Below, piece after piece: positions 1 to 11,998 of a stretch of DNA of 64,000 nt. Below the pieces are notes generated by a model that was not told the origin of the DNA, made no database searches, and saw only the letters and a list, made by a program, of their open reading frames with translations. Position numbers and translations under genes: made by a program. Source of the stretch: Tepidimonas sediminis (lineage in GTDB: Bacteria > Pseudomonadota > Gammaproteobacteria > Burkholderiales > Burkholderiaceae_C); the NCBI RefSeq assembly GCF_007556605.1, contig NZ_VJND01000002.1, positions 186,001 through 250,000 of the forward strand, written 5' to 3'. Positions within the stretch are counted from its first letter, which is position 1. Each line of letters begins with the position of its first letter.

Positions 1-1
1 C

Positions 2-271
2 CGCGAATGGAAGCTGGAGGGCTTCGGCGGCGCCTACACGATGCCGCGCTACATCGTCGGCGCCATCCTGATGGGCTTCGGCTCGATGCTGGCCGGCGGC
101 TGCGCGGTGGGGGCGGGGGTCACGGGCGGCGCGATCTTCGCGCTGACGGCGTGGGTGACGCTGGTGGGCATGTGGGTCGGCGGCGGTGTCGCCGACCGTC
201 TGATCGACCGCCCGCATCCCCGCGCCGCCACGGCCGTGCCGGCCGGTGCCGAGCCGGCGCGCGCGCCCTGA
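2..271 (+). CDS. YeeE/YedE family (sulfur-compound transport) protein, C-terminal fragment
   Basis: The reading frame is open from the window edge to a TGA at 269-271, giving the last 89 residues of a membrane protein. The visible part has the glycine-rich MGFGSMLAGGCAVGAGVTGG segment, which matches the C-terminal signature repeat of the YeeE/YedE (DUF395) family of thiosulfate or sulfur-compound membrane transporters, followed by a hydrophobic helix and a short polar tail. The conserved Cys in the GGC motif is the family's presumed substrate-relay residue (family knowledge). The N-terminal part lies outside the window, so substrate and operon cannot be judged. Confidence 0.75.
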   Translation, partial: REWKLEGFGGAYTMPRYIVGAILMGFGSMLAGGCAVGAGVTGGAIFALTAWVTLVGMWVGGGVADRLIDRPHPRAATAVPAGAEPARAP

Positions 272-280
272 CGGCGGCGC

Positions 281-1501
281 TCAGACCCGGCCGCCGGCGC
301 GGGCGCGTGCCAGCAGCACCAGGCACGCCAGCGCCACCGCCAGCAGCAGGGCCGGAAAGCCCGCGCGCGGCGCCCACTGCAGCGCCGCGCCGGCCAGCGA
401 CGGCGCCAGCACGCCGCCCAGCGTGTAGGCCAGCACCAGCACCGCGGTGGCGTTGACCAGCGCCACCCCGCGCTCGCGCGCGCCGATGTCGATCATGGCC
501 AGCGTGTACAGGGTGCCGCCGGCGCCGCCCCACAGGAACGCCACCGGCCAAGCCAGCCAGGGCGTGTCCGCCACCCACGGGATGACCAGCGTGGCCAGCA
601 GCGTGGCGGCGGCCGCCAGCCGCATCAGGAACAGTCGCGCGCCGCCTGCCCCGCCGCGTCGTGCCGGCCGGCGTCCCAGCCAGTCCGCTGCCAGCCCGGC
701 CGGCAGCATCAGCACGGCGCTGCCCAACCCGCTGGCCGACACCAGCAGCGCCGCCGCCGCCGCGCCCAGCCCGAGCGCCAGCCCGTACAGCGGCAGGATC
801 GAGGTCAGGCCGCTCTCGAAGAAGCCGCCGCAGAAGCCCGCGGCCATGATCACCGGGTGCGCGCGCAGCGCCTGCCGCACGCCGCGCCAGCCCAGCGCGT
901 GGCCCGCCTCGCCGGCGTGCGGCTCGGGCAACGCCGGCAGCGCCAGCGATCCCAGCCAGCCGCCGGTCAGCAGTGCCACCGACAGCACCAGCGCCGCCTC
1001 GCTCGACGGCCCCACCGCCGCCAGCAGCAGCGGCCCGAGCACGAAGGTGACGCCCACCATCGTCTCGAACAGCCCGACGTAGCGGCCGCGTCGCGCCAGC
1101 GGCGAGCACTCGGCCACGATCGACTCGGCCAGCACCCAGCGCAGCCCGGAGGCCATGCCGGCCACCAGCTTCAGCGCGAACCACAGCGCCAGCGTGGCCG
1201 TGCCCTGCCACGGCAGCGCGTAGCCCAGCCCCGCCAGCGCCGGCACCGCCGCCGACAGCGCCAGCGCGCGCCGTCGCCCCAGCCGCTGCGTCAGGGCCGA
1301 GGCCAGCGGTGTCACCAGCAGGATGCCGATCCAGGCGCTGGCGGCGAACAGGCCGACGACCGCCGGGCCGGCCCCCCGCTCGCTCAGGCGCAGCACCAGC
1401 CACGGCGTCAGCATGAAATAGCCCACCAGCTCGAGAAAGGTCGAGCCGAAGATGGTCAGCAGGCCGCGCGCGGCCAGCGGTGCAGGCAGGTCGGTGTGCA
1501 T
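281..1501 (-). CDS. MFS transporter
   Basis: A 406-residue polytopic protein with about 12 hydrophobic segments, which is the usual major facilitator length. An MFS loop motif follows helix 2, where the sequence reads LASALTQRLGRRRALAL, and a second Arg-rich inter-helix loop (WLGRRPARRGG) sits near the middle. I chose the ATG at 1501 because GGAAAG lies about 7 nt upstream. The in-frame ATG at 1516 lacks a Shine-Dalgarno sequence. The gene is transcribed away from rplU and its 5' end overlaps the rplU promoter region. The substrate cannot be inferred from sequence; a drug/sugar-phosphate-type MFS is only a guess. Confidence 0.85.
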   Translation of the reverse strand: MHTDLPAPLAARGLLTIFGSTFLELVGYFMLTPWLVLRLSERGAGPAVVGLFAASAWIGILLVTPLASALTQRLGRRRALALSAAVPALAGLGYALPWQGTATLALWFALKLVAGMASGLRWVLAESIVAECSPLARRGRYVGLFETMVGVTFVLGPLLLAAVGPSSEAALVLSVALLTGGWLGSLALPALPEPHAGEAGHALGWRGVRQALRAHPVIMAAGFCGGFFESGLTSILPLYGLALGLGAAAAALLVSASGLGSAVLMLPAGLAADWLGRRPARRGGAGGARLFLMRLAAAATLLATLVIPWVADTPWLAWPVAFLWGGAGGTLYTLAMIDIGARERGVALVNATAVLVLAYTLGGVLAPSLAGAALQWAPRAGFPALLLAVALACLVLLARARAGGRV

Positions 1502-1506
1502 GGGGC

Positions 1507-1536
1507 TTTCCAGCATACCGCATCCATGGCTATAAT
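1507..1536 (+). promoter_or_regulatory. Sigma-70-type promoter for rplU-rpmA
   Basis: A perfect -10 hexamer TATAAT (1531-1536) is preceded after an 18-bp spacer by TTTCCA (1507-1512), a weak -35. It points at rplU, about 100 bp downstream. The -35 lies at the very start of the divergent MFS gene. The leader between promoter and gene is GC-rich and holds no open frame. Confidence 0.6.
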
Positions 1537-1637
1537 TGCCGGTTCGCCGACCAGTCAATGGTTGGCGAGCACGTGAGACACGGGGCGGGCAAGCCGGTGG
1601 CTTGCCCGCCCCGCATCGATGCAACGAGAGGAAACCT

Positions 1638-1952
1638 ATGTACGCGGTCATAAAAACCGGCGGCAAGCAGTATCGCGTCGCTGCCGGCGAAAAAATCAAG
1701 GTAGAACAGATCGCTGCGGACGTAGGCCAAGAGATCGTGATCGACCAGGTGTTGGCCGTGGGCAACGGCGCCGACATCCGGGTGGGCACCCCCTTGGTCA
1801 GCGGCGCGACGGTCACGGCCAAGGTGGTGGCGCACGGGCGCGGCGAGAAGGTGCGCATCTTCAAGCTGCGCCGCCGCAAGCACTACCAGAAGCGCCAGGG
1901 CCATCGGCAGAACTACACCGAGCTGGAGATCGGCTCGATCAACCTGGGATGA
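1638..1952 (+). CDS. rplU: 50S ribosomal protein L21
   Basis: A 104-residue protein beginning [14 protein letters not shown], the hallmark N-terminus of bL21, and containing the basic [19 protein letters not shown] stretch that contacts 23S rRNA. Length matches E. coli L21 (103 aa). A strong Shine-Dalgarno (GAGAGGAAA) lies just upstream of the ATG. It is followed after 11 bp by rpmA, the invariant rplU-rpmA-obgE order of proteobacteria. Its promoter is the TATAAT element at 1531. Confidence 0.98.
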   Translation: MYAVIKTGGKQYRVAAGEKIKVEQIAADVGQEIVIDQVLAVGNGADIRVGTPLVSGATVTAKVVAHGRGEKVRIFKLRRRKHYQKRQGHRQNYTELEIGSINLG

Positions 1953-1963
1953 GGTGAGGCACC

Positions 1964-2224
1964 ATGGCACAGAAAAAAGGCGGCGGCTCCACGCGCAACG
2001 GCCGTGACTCCAAGCCCAAGATGCTGGGGGTGAAGGTGTACGGCGGCGAGCAGGTCAACGCCGGCGCGATCATCGTGCGCCAGCGCGGCACGCACTTCCA
2101 TCCGGGTGTCGGCACCGGCATCGGCCGTGACCACACCATCTACGCCACCGTCGCGGGCAAGGTCGAGTTCGCCGTCAAGGGACCGCTGAACCGCAAGGTG
2201 GTCAACGTCATCGCCGCGGCCTGA
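1964..2224 (+). CDS. rpmA: 50S ribosomal protein L27
   Basis: An 86-residue basic protein starting [16 protein letters not shown], the conserved bL27 N-terminus that reaches towards the peptidyl-transferase centre. The body carries GVKVYGGE and [10 protein letters not shown], also family signatures. It is co-transcribed with rplU, and a hairpin terminator follows at 2288. Confidence 0.98.
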   Translation: MAQKKGGGSTRNGRDSKPKMLGVKVYGGEQVNAGAIIVRQRGTHFHPGVGTGIGRDHTIYATVAGKVEFAVKGPLNRKVVNVIAAA

Positions 2225-2270
2225 GCCACGCGGCCGGTGTGCGGCGTCCAGCGGCGCGCCGGCCGGGTGA

Positions 2271-3476
<1,206 letters not shown>

Positions 3477-3485
3477 GGGCTGCGT

Positions 3486-4712
3486 ATGATTGCCCGCACC
3501 ATGAGTGCCTGCACGAAGACGTCCGCCCCCGCTTCCGCCGCCGACCGCGACCCCGCCACCGGCCTGAGCCTGCCGGCGCGCGCACCGGCTGAGGTGCTGC
3601 GCGCGGCGCGGCGCATCGTCGTCAAGGTCGGCTCCAGCCTCGTGACCAACGAGGGGCGCGGGCTGGACGAGGGCGCCATCGGCCAGTGGGCGCGCCAGCT
3701 CGCGCACCTGGTGCGCGACGGGCGCGAGGTGGTGATGGTCTCCAGCGGCGCGATCGCCGAGGGCATGAAGCGCCTGGGCTGGGCGGTGCGGCCCAAGGAG
3801 CTGCACGAGCTGCAGGCGGCCGCGGCGGTGGGGCAGATGGGGTTGGCGCAGATGTGGGAGACCAAGCTGCGCGGGCAGGGGCTGCGCAGCGCGCAGGTGC
3901 TGCTGACGCATGCGGACCTGGCCGACCGCGAGCGCTACCTCAACGCCCGCTCCACGCTCTTGACGCTGCTGGCGCACGGCGTGGTGCCGGTCATCAACGA
4001 GAACGACACCGTCGTCAACGACGAGATCAAGTTCGGCGACAACGACACGCTGGGCGCCCTGGTGGCCAACCTGATCGAGGCCGACCTGCTGGTGATCCTG
4101 ACCGACCAGCGCGGCCTCTACACCGCCGACCCGCGCAAGCGGCCCGACGCCGCCTTCGTGCACGTGGCGCGTGCGGGCGATGCGGCGCTGGAGGCGATGG
4201 CCGGCGGCGCCGGCACGCGCGTGGGCACCGGCGGCATGATCACCAAGGTGCTGGCGGCACGGCGCGCGGCCGGCTCCGGTGCCTCCACCGTGATCGCCTG
4301 GGGGCGCGAGGCCGACGTGCTGCCGCGGCTGCTGGGTGGCGAGCCGATCGGCACCGTGCTGGTGGCCGACGCGCCCAAGCAGCAGGCGCGCAAGCGCTGG
4401 ATCACCAGTCAGCTGCAGCTGCGCGGCGCGGTGACGGTGGACGACGGCGCGGTGGAGAAGCTTGTGCGCGAGGGCAAGAGCCTGCTGCCGATCGGCATGA
4501 CGGCGGTGGAAGGCGAGTTCCACCGCGGCGACGTGATCGCGGTGCGCGCGCCCGACGGCCGCGAGATCGCGCGCGGGCTGGCCAACTACGCCGCCGCCGA
4601 GGCGCGCCTGCTCTGCCGCCGGCCGTCGGCGGAGATCGAGCGCCTGCTCGGCTACACGGCCGAGCCGGAGATGATCCACCGCGACAACCTGGTCGTGACG
4701 GCGGCGGCCTAG
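3486..4712 (+). CDS. proB: Glutamate 5-kinase
   Basis: A 408-residue enzyme for the first step of proline synthesis (ATP-dependent phosphorylation of glutamate). The amino-acid kinase core begins [12 protein letters not shown], carries the VSSGAIAEG loop, the NENDTVV and [12 protein letters not shown] substrate/Mg sites and [10 protein letters not shown]-terminal PUA domain covers about the last 80 residues. I chose the ATG at 3486 because GAGGG sits 6 nt upstream. An alternative ATG at 3501 has no ribosome site. The roughly 35-residue extension before the kinase core is longer than in E. coli. It is probably co-transcribed with obgE. Confidence 0.96.
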   Translation: MIARTMSACTKTSAPASAADRDPATGLSLPARAPAEVLRAARRIVVKVGSSLVTNEGRGLDEGAIGQWARQLAHLVRDGREVVMVSSGAIAEGMKRLGWAVRPKELHELQAAAAVGQMGLAQMWETKLRGQGLRSAQVLLTHADLADRERYLNARSTLLTLLAHGVVPVINENDTVVNDEIKFGDNDTLGALVANLIEADLLVILTDQRGLYTADPRKRPDAAFVHVARAGDAALEAMAGGAGTRVGTGGMITKVLAARRAAGSGASTVIAWGREADVLPRLLGGEPIGTVLVADAPKQQARKRWITSQLQLRGAVTVDDGAVEKLVREGKSLLPIGMTAVEGEFHRGDVIAVRAPDGREIARGLANYAAAEARLLCRRPSAEIERLLGYTAEPEMIHRDNLVVTAAA

Positions 4713-4733
4713 GCCAGCGCGTCGAGGGCTGCC

Positions 4734-5264
4734 TCAGCGGTCCGCCGCACGGCCCTGTCGCAGCGCGCGCAGCATGTCGGCCGGACGGCCGTTGGGCGTG
4801 GCGCCGTCGCAAAAACCCCCGCGCGCCAGCGCCACCGCCGGACGCGAGGCGAACTCCCCGCCCAGGTTGCGCCACGCCGGCTCCGGGTTGACGCGCCAGC
4901 CGGGCGGTGGGCCGGGGTTCCAGTGCGCATAGGTCTTGACCTGCGCGGTGGCGCAGCGCAGCCCCTCGTACCAGGCGTTGAGCGCGCCGCCGTCGCCCTG
5001 CGCGACGATGACGTAGCGGATGACGCCGTCGGACCCCAGCGTGACGCTGTCGGGGTCGACGCCGAAGCGCAGCTGGCTGTGCACCGACGGGGTGAACGGC
5101 ACCAGCCGCTCGGTGCGCAGCGGCGGCGGGGGCGGGACCTCGGCCTCGCGCCAGTCGCGGTTCGGGTCGGTCAGCAGCTGGGCCTGCGCGCCGGCGGCCA
5201 GCAGCAGCGCCAGCGCGGCGGTGGCGCGGCGCCGACGGAAGGGCAGGGGGAGAAGGTGACTCAC
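4734..5264 (-). CDS. CNP1-like family exported protein
   Basis: A 176-residue protein with a cleavable signal peptide (Arg-rich start, hydrophobic Ala/Leu core, AQAQ cleavage region near residue 29). The mature part includes [13 protein letters not shown] and a [11 protein letters not shown] segment typical of the CNP1-like family (PF08750) common in Burkholderiales. Its function is not established; an envelope role is inferred only from the signal peptide. The start is a GTG at 5264 that overlaps the rppH stop as GTGA, so the two genes look translationally coupled. Confidence 0.8.
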   Translation of the reverse strand: MSHLLPLPFRRRRATAALALLLAAGAQAQLLTDPNRDWREAEVPPPPPLRTERLVPFTPSVHSQLRFGVDPDSVTLGSDGVIRYVIVAQGDGGALNAWYEGLRCATAQVKTYAHWNPGPPPGWRVNPEPAWRNLGGEFASRPAVALARGGFCDGATPNGRPADMLRALRQGRAADR

Positions 5265-5959
5265 GGTACGGTGGGCTTCGGTTGCCGCGGGCGCACGGCC
5301 GGCACCGCGCCGGGCGGGCTGCCGCGGCTGGCGCCGGGCGGCAGCTCGGCGTCGGAGGGCACACCGAGCTGCGGCGGCAGCGCACGCGCGCCGCGTGCCG
5401 GGGCTGCCTCGCCCCGCGCTGCCGGCGGCCGGGCGTTGCGCAGGAAGCGGTTGCCGCGGCCGTCACGGCGCACCGGCCCGTTTTGTACCGGCGGCAGGTA
5501 GGCGGCCAGCTCCTGCAGCGCGCGCTGGTAGACCTCGCGCTTGAATTCGATCACCAGGTCCAGCGGCACCCAGTAGTCGTTCCAGCGCCAGGCGTCGAAT
5601 TCGGGGTGGTCGGTGGCGCGCAGGTTCAGGTTCCAGTCGCCGCCGACCAGCCGCAGCAGGAACCAGATCTGCTTCTGGCCGCGATAGTGGCCGCGCGCCT
5701 CGCGGCGGATGTAGCGGTCGGGCACCTCGTAGCGCAGCCAGTCGCGCGTGCGCGCGATGATCTCCACGTGCTCCGGCTTCAGGCCGATCTCCTCGTGCAG
5801 CTCACGGTACATCGCCTGCTCGGGCGTCTCGCCGCGGTCGATGCCCCCTTGCGGAAACTGCCACGAATGCGTGCGGATGCGCTTGCCCCAGAAGACCTGG
5901 TTGCGGTGGTTGAGCAGGATGATGCCGACATTCGGCCGGAAGCCGTCCCTGTCAAGCAT
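5261..5959 (-). CDS. rppH: RNA pyrophosphohydrolase (Nudix)
   Basis: A 232-residue protein starting [17 protein letters not shown], the standard RppH N-terminus. The Nudix box runs from about G38 to L60 with the REXXEE core (RELHEEIGL). RppH removes pyrophosphate from mRNA 5' ends and so starts decay by RNase E (family knowledge). The catalytic domain ends near residue 165. The remaining roughly 65 residues are a Pro/Ala/Arg-rich tail absent from the 176-residue E. coli enzyme but usual in this order. It is divergent from proS, and the stop overlaps the CNP1-like gene start. Confidence 0.94.
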   Translation of the reverse strand: MLDRDGFRPNVGIILLNHRNQVFWGKRIRTHSWQFPQGGIDRGETPEQAMYRELHEEIGLKPEHVEIIARTRDWLRYEVPDRYIRREARGHYRGQKQIWFLLRLVGGDWNLNLRATDHPEFDAWRWNDYWVPLDLVIEFKREVYQRALQELAAYLPPVQNGPVRRDGRGNRFLRNARPPAARGEAAPARGARALPPQLGVPSDAELPPGASRGSPPGAVPAVRPRQPKPTVP

Positions 5960-6020
5960 AATCAACCCCAATCTTGTAAAGCTGGCCCGATTATGCAACG
6001 CGGGTCATCGTCATGTCGAC

Positions 6021-7766
<1,746 letters not shown>

Positions 7767-7768
7767 CG

Positions 7769-8470
7769 ATGGCGGCGGTGCCCGGTCCGGTCTTGCGGTT
7801 GACGCGCCGCGCCGGCCTGCGCGCCGCGGCCGGCTGGGCGCTGGCGCGTGCCGCCGCGCCGTGGGGGCTGGCCGCCGGGTTGCTGGCGGCGCCGCCGGCT
7901 GCGCGCGCCGGCGCGCAGATCGAGGAGCCGCTGTCGGATGCCGTGCGTCACGCGCTGCGCGCCGCGGTGGAGCAGCTCGACCCGCCCGAGCCGGTGCTGA
8001 CCAGCGCCGAGGAGCGCGTGCACTACGTGCGCTGGCTGGCCGACGGCAGCTGGCGGCTGCGCCGGCGCAAGCCCGAGGCGCGCGCGCGCGAGGATTTCCT
8101 GCAGACCGTCTGGTACGAGAGCCGCCGCGCGGGCCTGGACACCGCGCTGGTGCTCGGGCTGATCGAGGTCGAAAGCGGCTTTCGCCGCTGGGCGATCTCG
8201 CGCGCCGGCGCACGCGGCTACATGCAGGTGATGCCGTTCTGGACGCGGCTGATCGGCGACGGCGATCCGGACAAGCTGTTTCACCTGCAGACCAACCTGC
8301 GCTACGGCTGCGTGATCCTGCGCCACTACCTCGACCGCGAGCGCGGCGATCTCTTTCTGGCGCTGGGGCGCTACAACGGCAGCCGCGGGCAGGCGGCGTA
8401 CCCGAATGCGGTGCTGGCCGCGCGGCGCCGCTGGGCTGACCTGGGCCACGGCGCGGCGCCGCGCGCCTGA
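7769..8470 (+). CDS. Lytic murein transglycosylase (SLT domain)
   Basis: A 233-residue protein with an N-terminal signal/anchor (hydrophobic stretch to the AARAGAQ region, about residue 48). An SLT-type catalytic domain follows with the catalytic Glu in GLIEVESGFRRWAIS, then GYMQVMPFW and NLRYGCVILRHYL. Such enzymes cleave peptidoglycan to 1,6-anhydro products during wall turnover (family knowledge). It starts 2 bp after proS, so it is part of that transcription unit, as often seen in Burkholderiales. It converges with the AAA ATPase gene. Confidence 0.88.
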   Translation: MAAVPGPVLRLTRRAGLRAAAGWALARAAAPWGLAAGLLAAPPAARAGAQIEEPLSDAVRHALRAAVEQLDPPEPVLTSAEERVHYVRWLADGSWRLRRRKPEARAREDFLQTVWYESRRAGLDTALVLGLIEVESGFRRWAISRAGARGYMQVMPFWTRLIGDGDPDKLFHLQTNLRYGCVILRHYLDRERGDLFLALGRYNGSRGQAAYPNAVLAARRRWADLGHGAAPRA

Positions 8471-8483
8471 AGGCGCGGCCCGC

Positions 8484-9491
8484 CTAGGCCAGAAAGCCGA
8501 TGCGCCCCTTGCCCGCCGCCGGCGCGGGCAGGTCACGCACCTCCAGGTGGTCGCGCTCGTCCAGCCGCGCGTTGCCGAACGCCGTCATCAGCGCGCGGCG
8601 CATCTCGCGCGGCGCCAGTTCCGCCAACCGCTCCAGCACGTCGTCGCCCGGCTCCTCATCGAACAGCCGCCCCCAGTCGTGCGCGGCGCGCAGCCGCTGG
8701 TAGAGCAGCCGCGCGATCGTGCGCGCCTCCTCGCGCGTCGGTGGCGCGATCTCGAACACGTTCATGCGGTTGAGGATCGGCTCGGGGATCGCGCGCTCGT
8801 CGTTGGCGGTGGTGATCCAGATCACCTGGCTGGCGTCGATCGGCACTTCAGCGAACTCATCGACAAAGCGCTGCGCGGTCTGCGGCTCCAGCAGCCCGTA
8901 CAGCGCGCCCAGCGGGTCGTACTGCGCGTGCTCGCTGGCCTTGTCGATCTCGTCGACGACGATCACCGGGTTGGCGTAGTCGCCCTCCACCAGCGCCTCG
9001 AAGACCTTGCCGGGCTTGGCGCCCTTCCACTGCGAGGAGGAGCCCGACAGCAGCCAGCCGGCGGTCATCGCGCTCATCGGCACCAGCGTCATGGTGGTGG
9101 CCAGCAGCTCGGCCAGCTGCTGCGCGAAGTGCGTCTTGCCCACACCCGGCGGTCCCAGCAGCAGGATCGGCGTGACCTCCAGGCTGTCGCTGCCGGCCTG
9201 CGCCAGCGCCACGTGGCGCTTGATGTCGTCGAGCACGGCGCGGAAGTTGGGCAGCTGCTCGTACAGCGGCGCCATGTCAGGCACGCCGGAAGGCTTGACC
9301 GCGAAGCGCTGCGGTCCGCGCTCCAGCATGCGCTCGTAGGTCTGGCACAGGGTGGCCTGCTCGCGCTCGTGGCCCTGGGCCTTCAGGCGCTTCAGGCGCT
9401 GCTCGACGTCGTCCGGGTTGAAGATCTCGCGCACGCGCGCGATCGGCAGGCCGCGCGGCGGCGCGATCGTGGGCACGCTGTCGTGGACCAT
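8484..9491 (-). CDS. ClpX-like AAA family ATPase
   Basis: A 335-residue single-domain AAA protein. Walker A is GPPGVGKTH and Walker B is VIVVDEIDK, followed by a WITTANDERAIPEPILNRM sensor-1/arginine-finger region. An N-terminal stretch of about 100 mostly helical residues lacks the ClpX zinc finger. The chain ends in IGFLA, placing an IGF tripeptide at the extreme C-terminus. The start at 9491 is supported by AAGGAG upstream. I do not recognise a named orthologue; it resembles the ClpX/Lon AAA core. A protein-remodelling role is inferred. Confidence 0.8.
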   Translation of the reverse strand: MVHDSVPTIAPPRGLPIARVREIFNPDDVEQRLKRLKAQGHEREQATLCQTYERMLERGPQRFAVKPSGVPDMAPLYEQLPNFRAVLDDIKRHVALAQAGSDSLEVTPILLLGPPGVGKTHFAQQLAELLATTMTLVPMSAMTAGWLLSGSSSQWKGAKPGKVFEALVEGDYANPVIVVDEIDKASEHAQYDPLGALYGLLEPQTAQRFVDEFAEVPIDASQVIWITTANDERAIPEPILNRMNVFEIAPPTREEARTIARLLYQRLRAAHDWGRLFDEEPGDDVLERLAELAPREMRRALMTAFGNARLDERDHLEVRDLPAPAAGKGRIGFLA

Positions 9492-9595
9492 GGTGCACTC
9501 CTTCGAACGATCGGCTCGTCGACCATTGAAGCAAGCACCGTGCCGGCTGCGGTATCGGGACGGACCCGGGGTGTGGCGTGCGGCGCAGTGCCGCC

Positions 9596-9922
9596 TCACG
9601 CGGTTGGAGCCGCCAGCAGCTTCTGCAGTTCGCCGCTCTCGTACATCTCCATCATGATGTCGGAGCCGCCGATGAATTCGCCGCGCACGTACAGCTGCGG
9701 GATGGTGGGCCAGTTGCTGTACTCCTTGATGCCCTGGCGCACCTCGGGGTCGTCCAGCACGTTGACGGCGACGATGGCCTTGGGGTCGACCCCGCAGGCC
9801 TTCAGGATCTGCACCGCGCGGCCGGAGAAGCCGCACATCGGAAAGCTCGGCGTGCCCTTCATGAAGAGCACGATGTCGTGGTTCTTGACCAGCTGGTCGA
9901 TGCGCTGTTGCACGTCGCTCAT
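9596..9922 (-). CDS. grxD: Monothiol glutaredoxin (CGFS type)
   Basis: A 108-residue glutaredoxin with the CGFS active site at residues 30-33 (GTPSFPMCGFS), the TIPQLYVRGEFIGGSDI glutathione-binding segment and a short helical end. Length matches E. coli Grx4 (115 aa). CGFS glutaredoxins carry [2Fe-2S] clusters with BolA partners (family knowledge). It is the last gene of the hemA-prfA-prmC-grxD run on the minus strand, a typical betaproteobacterial order. Confidence 0.96.
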   Translation of the reverse strand: MSDVQQRIDQLVKNHDIVLFMKGTPSFPMCGFSGRAVQILKACGVDPKAIVAVNVLDDPEVRQGIKEYSNWPTIPQLYVRGEFIGGSDIMMEMYESGELQKLLAAPTA

Positions 9923-9962
9923 GGCTCGTCTCGCGTGGCGTGTCGGGTTGCGGATGCCGCCA

Positions 9963-10871
9963 TTATCCCGCCGCCGGCGAGCCCGTGCCGCCGCCGGGGG
10001 TGCCGGGCCATGCCGCGCCGGTGCAGCGCACGTGGCCGCCCAGGTCGCGGCGGTGCGCCGGTGCACCGAAGCCGTGCGCGCGCAGCAGCGCCGCCACCGC
10101 GGCGGCCTGATCCCAGCCGTGCTCCAGCAGCAGCCAGCCGCCGGGGCGCAACCGCGCCGGCGCGCCGGCGATGATGGCGCGCAGCGCGTCCAGCCCGTCG
10201 GCGCCGGCCACCAGCGCCTGGCGCGGCTCGTGGCGCAGCGCGGGCAGGTGCGGATCGTTCTCGGCCAGGTAGGGCGGGTTGCTGACGACGAGGTCGAAGC
10301 GCGCCGGCGGCGCGGACGCGGCGGATTCGTCACCCCACGGCCGCCAGCCGTCCCACCAGTGGCCGTGCAGCCAGCGTACCGGCAGGGCGAGCCGCCGGCC
10401 GTTGGCCGCGGCCACCGCCAGCGCGGCGGGGCTCGCGTCCAGCGCCCACACACGCGCGGCCGGCCGGCGCGCCTGCAGCGCCAGCGCGATGGCGCCACTG
10501 CCGGTGCCCAGGTCCAGCACGTCGGCGGCCTGCCCCTGCGGCAGCAGTTCCAACGCCCAGTCCACCAGCGTCTCGGTGTCCGGGCGGGGGTCGAGCACGC
10601 GCGCATCCACCTGCAGCGTCAGGCCGTGAAAGCCGCGTTCGCCGACCAGGTAGGCCAGCGGCACGCCGTCGCGGCGCTGCGCGCACAGCGCGGCGTAGCG
10701 CGCCGCCGCCGGCGCCGGCAGCGGCTCCTCGCCATGCGCCAGCAGCCAGGCGCGCTCCTGCAGGCCGCGGCCCAGCGCGTGCAGCAGCAGCCACTGTGCT
10801 TCCAGCCGTGGCAGGCCGCGCGCCTGCGCGGCGCGCAGCGCCTCGTCGAGCGTGCGGGCGCGGTCGGGCAT
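9963..10871 (-). CDS. prmC: Release factor glutamine methyltransferase
   Basis: A 302-residue SAM-dependent methyltransferase. The SAM motif LDLGTGSGAIAL is at about 119-130 and the catalytic NPPY at 198-201. The N-terminal helical domain binds the release factor. PrmC methylates the Gln of the GGQ motif in RF1 and RF2, and its gene sits directly after prfA here, as in most proteobacteria. The last 20 or so residues are a Gly/Pro-rich tail. Confidence 0.95.
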   Translation of the reverse strand: MPDRARTLDEALRAAQARGLPRLEAQWLLLHALGRGLQERAWLLAHGEEPLPAPAAARYAALCAQRRDGVPLAYLVGERGFHGLTLQVDARVLDPRPDTETLVDWALELLPQGQAADVLDLGTGSGAIALALQARRPAARVWALDASPAALAVAAANGRRLALPVRWLHGHWWDGWRPWGDESAASAPPARFDLVVSNPPYLAENDPHLPALRHEPRQALVAGADGLDALRAIIAGAPARLRPGGWLLLEHGWDQAAAVAALLRAHGFGAPAHRRDLGGHVRCTGAAWPGTPGGGTGSPAAG

Positions 10872-10882
10872 GCGCGGGGCCC

Positions 10883-11998
10883 TCAGCTCGCGCCGGCGGC
10901 GGCGCGCGCCTCCAGCTCCGCCAGCTGCTGCGCGCCGTGCGCCAGCCGCAGCGCGTGCACCAGGTCGTCGAGCTCGCCGTCCAGCACCGCCGGCAGCTGG
11001 TGCAGCGTCAGGTCGATGCGGTGGTCGGTGACGCGGCTCTGCGGGAAGTTGTAGGTGCGGATGCGGTCGCTGCGGTCGCCGCTGCCGATCAGGCTCCTGC
11101 GCGTGGCGGCCTGCTGCGCGGCGCGCGCCTGGCGCTCGCGCTCCTGCAGCCGCGCCAGCAGCACCTGCAGCGCGCGCGCCTTGTTGCGATGCTGGCTGCG
11201 GTCGTCCTGGCATTCGGCCACCAGGCCCGTGGGCAGGTGGGTGATGCGTACCGCCGAGTCGGTGCGGTTGACGTGCTGGCCGCCGGCGCCGCTGGCGCGG
11301 AAGGTGTCGATGCGCAGCTCGGCCGGGTCGAGCTGGATGGCCTGCTGCTCGTCGGGCTCCGGCAGCACCGCCACGGTGCAGGCGCTGGTGTGGATGCGGC
11401 CCTGCGACTCGGTGACCGGGATGCGCTGCACGCGGTGGCCGCCGGATTCGAAGCGCAGCCGCCCGTAGGCGCCCTCGCCGGCGATGCGCAGCACGACTTC
11501 CTTGTAGCCGCCGAGGTCGCTCGGCGAGGCGCTGAGCTCCTCCACGCGCCAGCCCTGGCGCTCGGCGTAGCGCGCGTACATGCGCGCCAGGTCGGCTGCG
11601 AACAGCGCCGCCTCCTCGCCGCCGGTGCCGGCGCGGATCTCGACGAAGGCGTTGCGCGCGTCGTCCGGATCGCGTGGCACCAGCCGCGCCTGCAGCTCGT
11701 CTTCCAGCGCGCGCAGCTCGGCCTGCGCGGCCTCGATCTCGTCGGCCGCCAGCGCCGCCAGCGCCGCATCCCCCTCGGCCATGGCCTCGTCGTGCAGCTG
11801 CAGCGCCGCCTGCCAGTCGGCCTCGCGCTGCAGGTAGCGCAGGTAAGGCTGCACCAGCGCGTCGGTCTCGGCGTGCTCGCGCGACAGCGCCTGAAAGCGC
11901 GCCAGGTCGGCGGTGGCGTCCGGCGCGGCCAGCTGGGCGTCGAGCTCGTGCAGCCGGCGGCGGCGCTGCTCCAGCGTCTGGCGGACGAAGGCTTTCAT
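10883..11998 (-). CDS. prfA: Peptide chain release factor 1
   Basis: A 371-residue class I release factor. The catalytic GGQ is at residues 239-241 in GAGGQHVN. The codon-recognition tripeptide is PVT (about 194-196, in [14 protein letters not shown]), the RF1 type (RF2 has SPF), so it reads UAA and UAG. The ATG at 11998 overlaps the hemA stop as ATGA, indicating translational coupling. Confidence 0.97.
   Translation of the reverse strand: MKAFVRQTLEQRRRRLHELDAQLAAPDATADLARFQALSREHAETDALVQPYLRYLQREADWQAALQLHDEAMAEGDAALAALAADEIEAAQAELRALEDELQARLVPRDPDDARNAFVEIRAGTGGEEAALFAADLARMYARYAERQGWRVEELSASPSDLGGYKEVVLRIAGEGAYGRLRFESGGHRVQRIPVTESQGRIHTSACTVAVLPEPDEQQAIQLDPAELRIDTFRASGAGGQHVNRTDSAVRITHLPTGLVAECQDDRSQHRNKARALQVLLARLQERERQARAAQQAATRRSLIGSGDRSDRIRTYNFPQSRVTDHRIDLTLHQLPAVLDGELDDLVHALRLAHGAQQLAELEARAAAGAS

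Noticed and set aside
3501-3503. Shorter proB start
   Set aside because: No Shine-Dalgarno there, while the ATG at 3486 has GAGGG at 6 nt.
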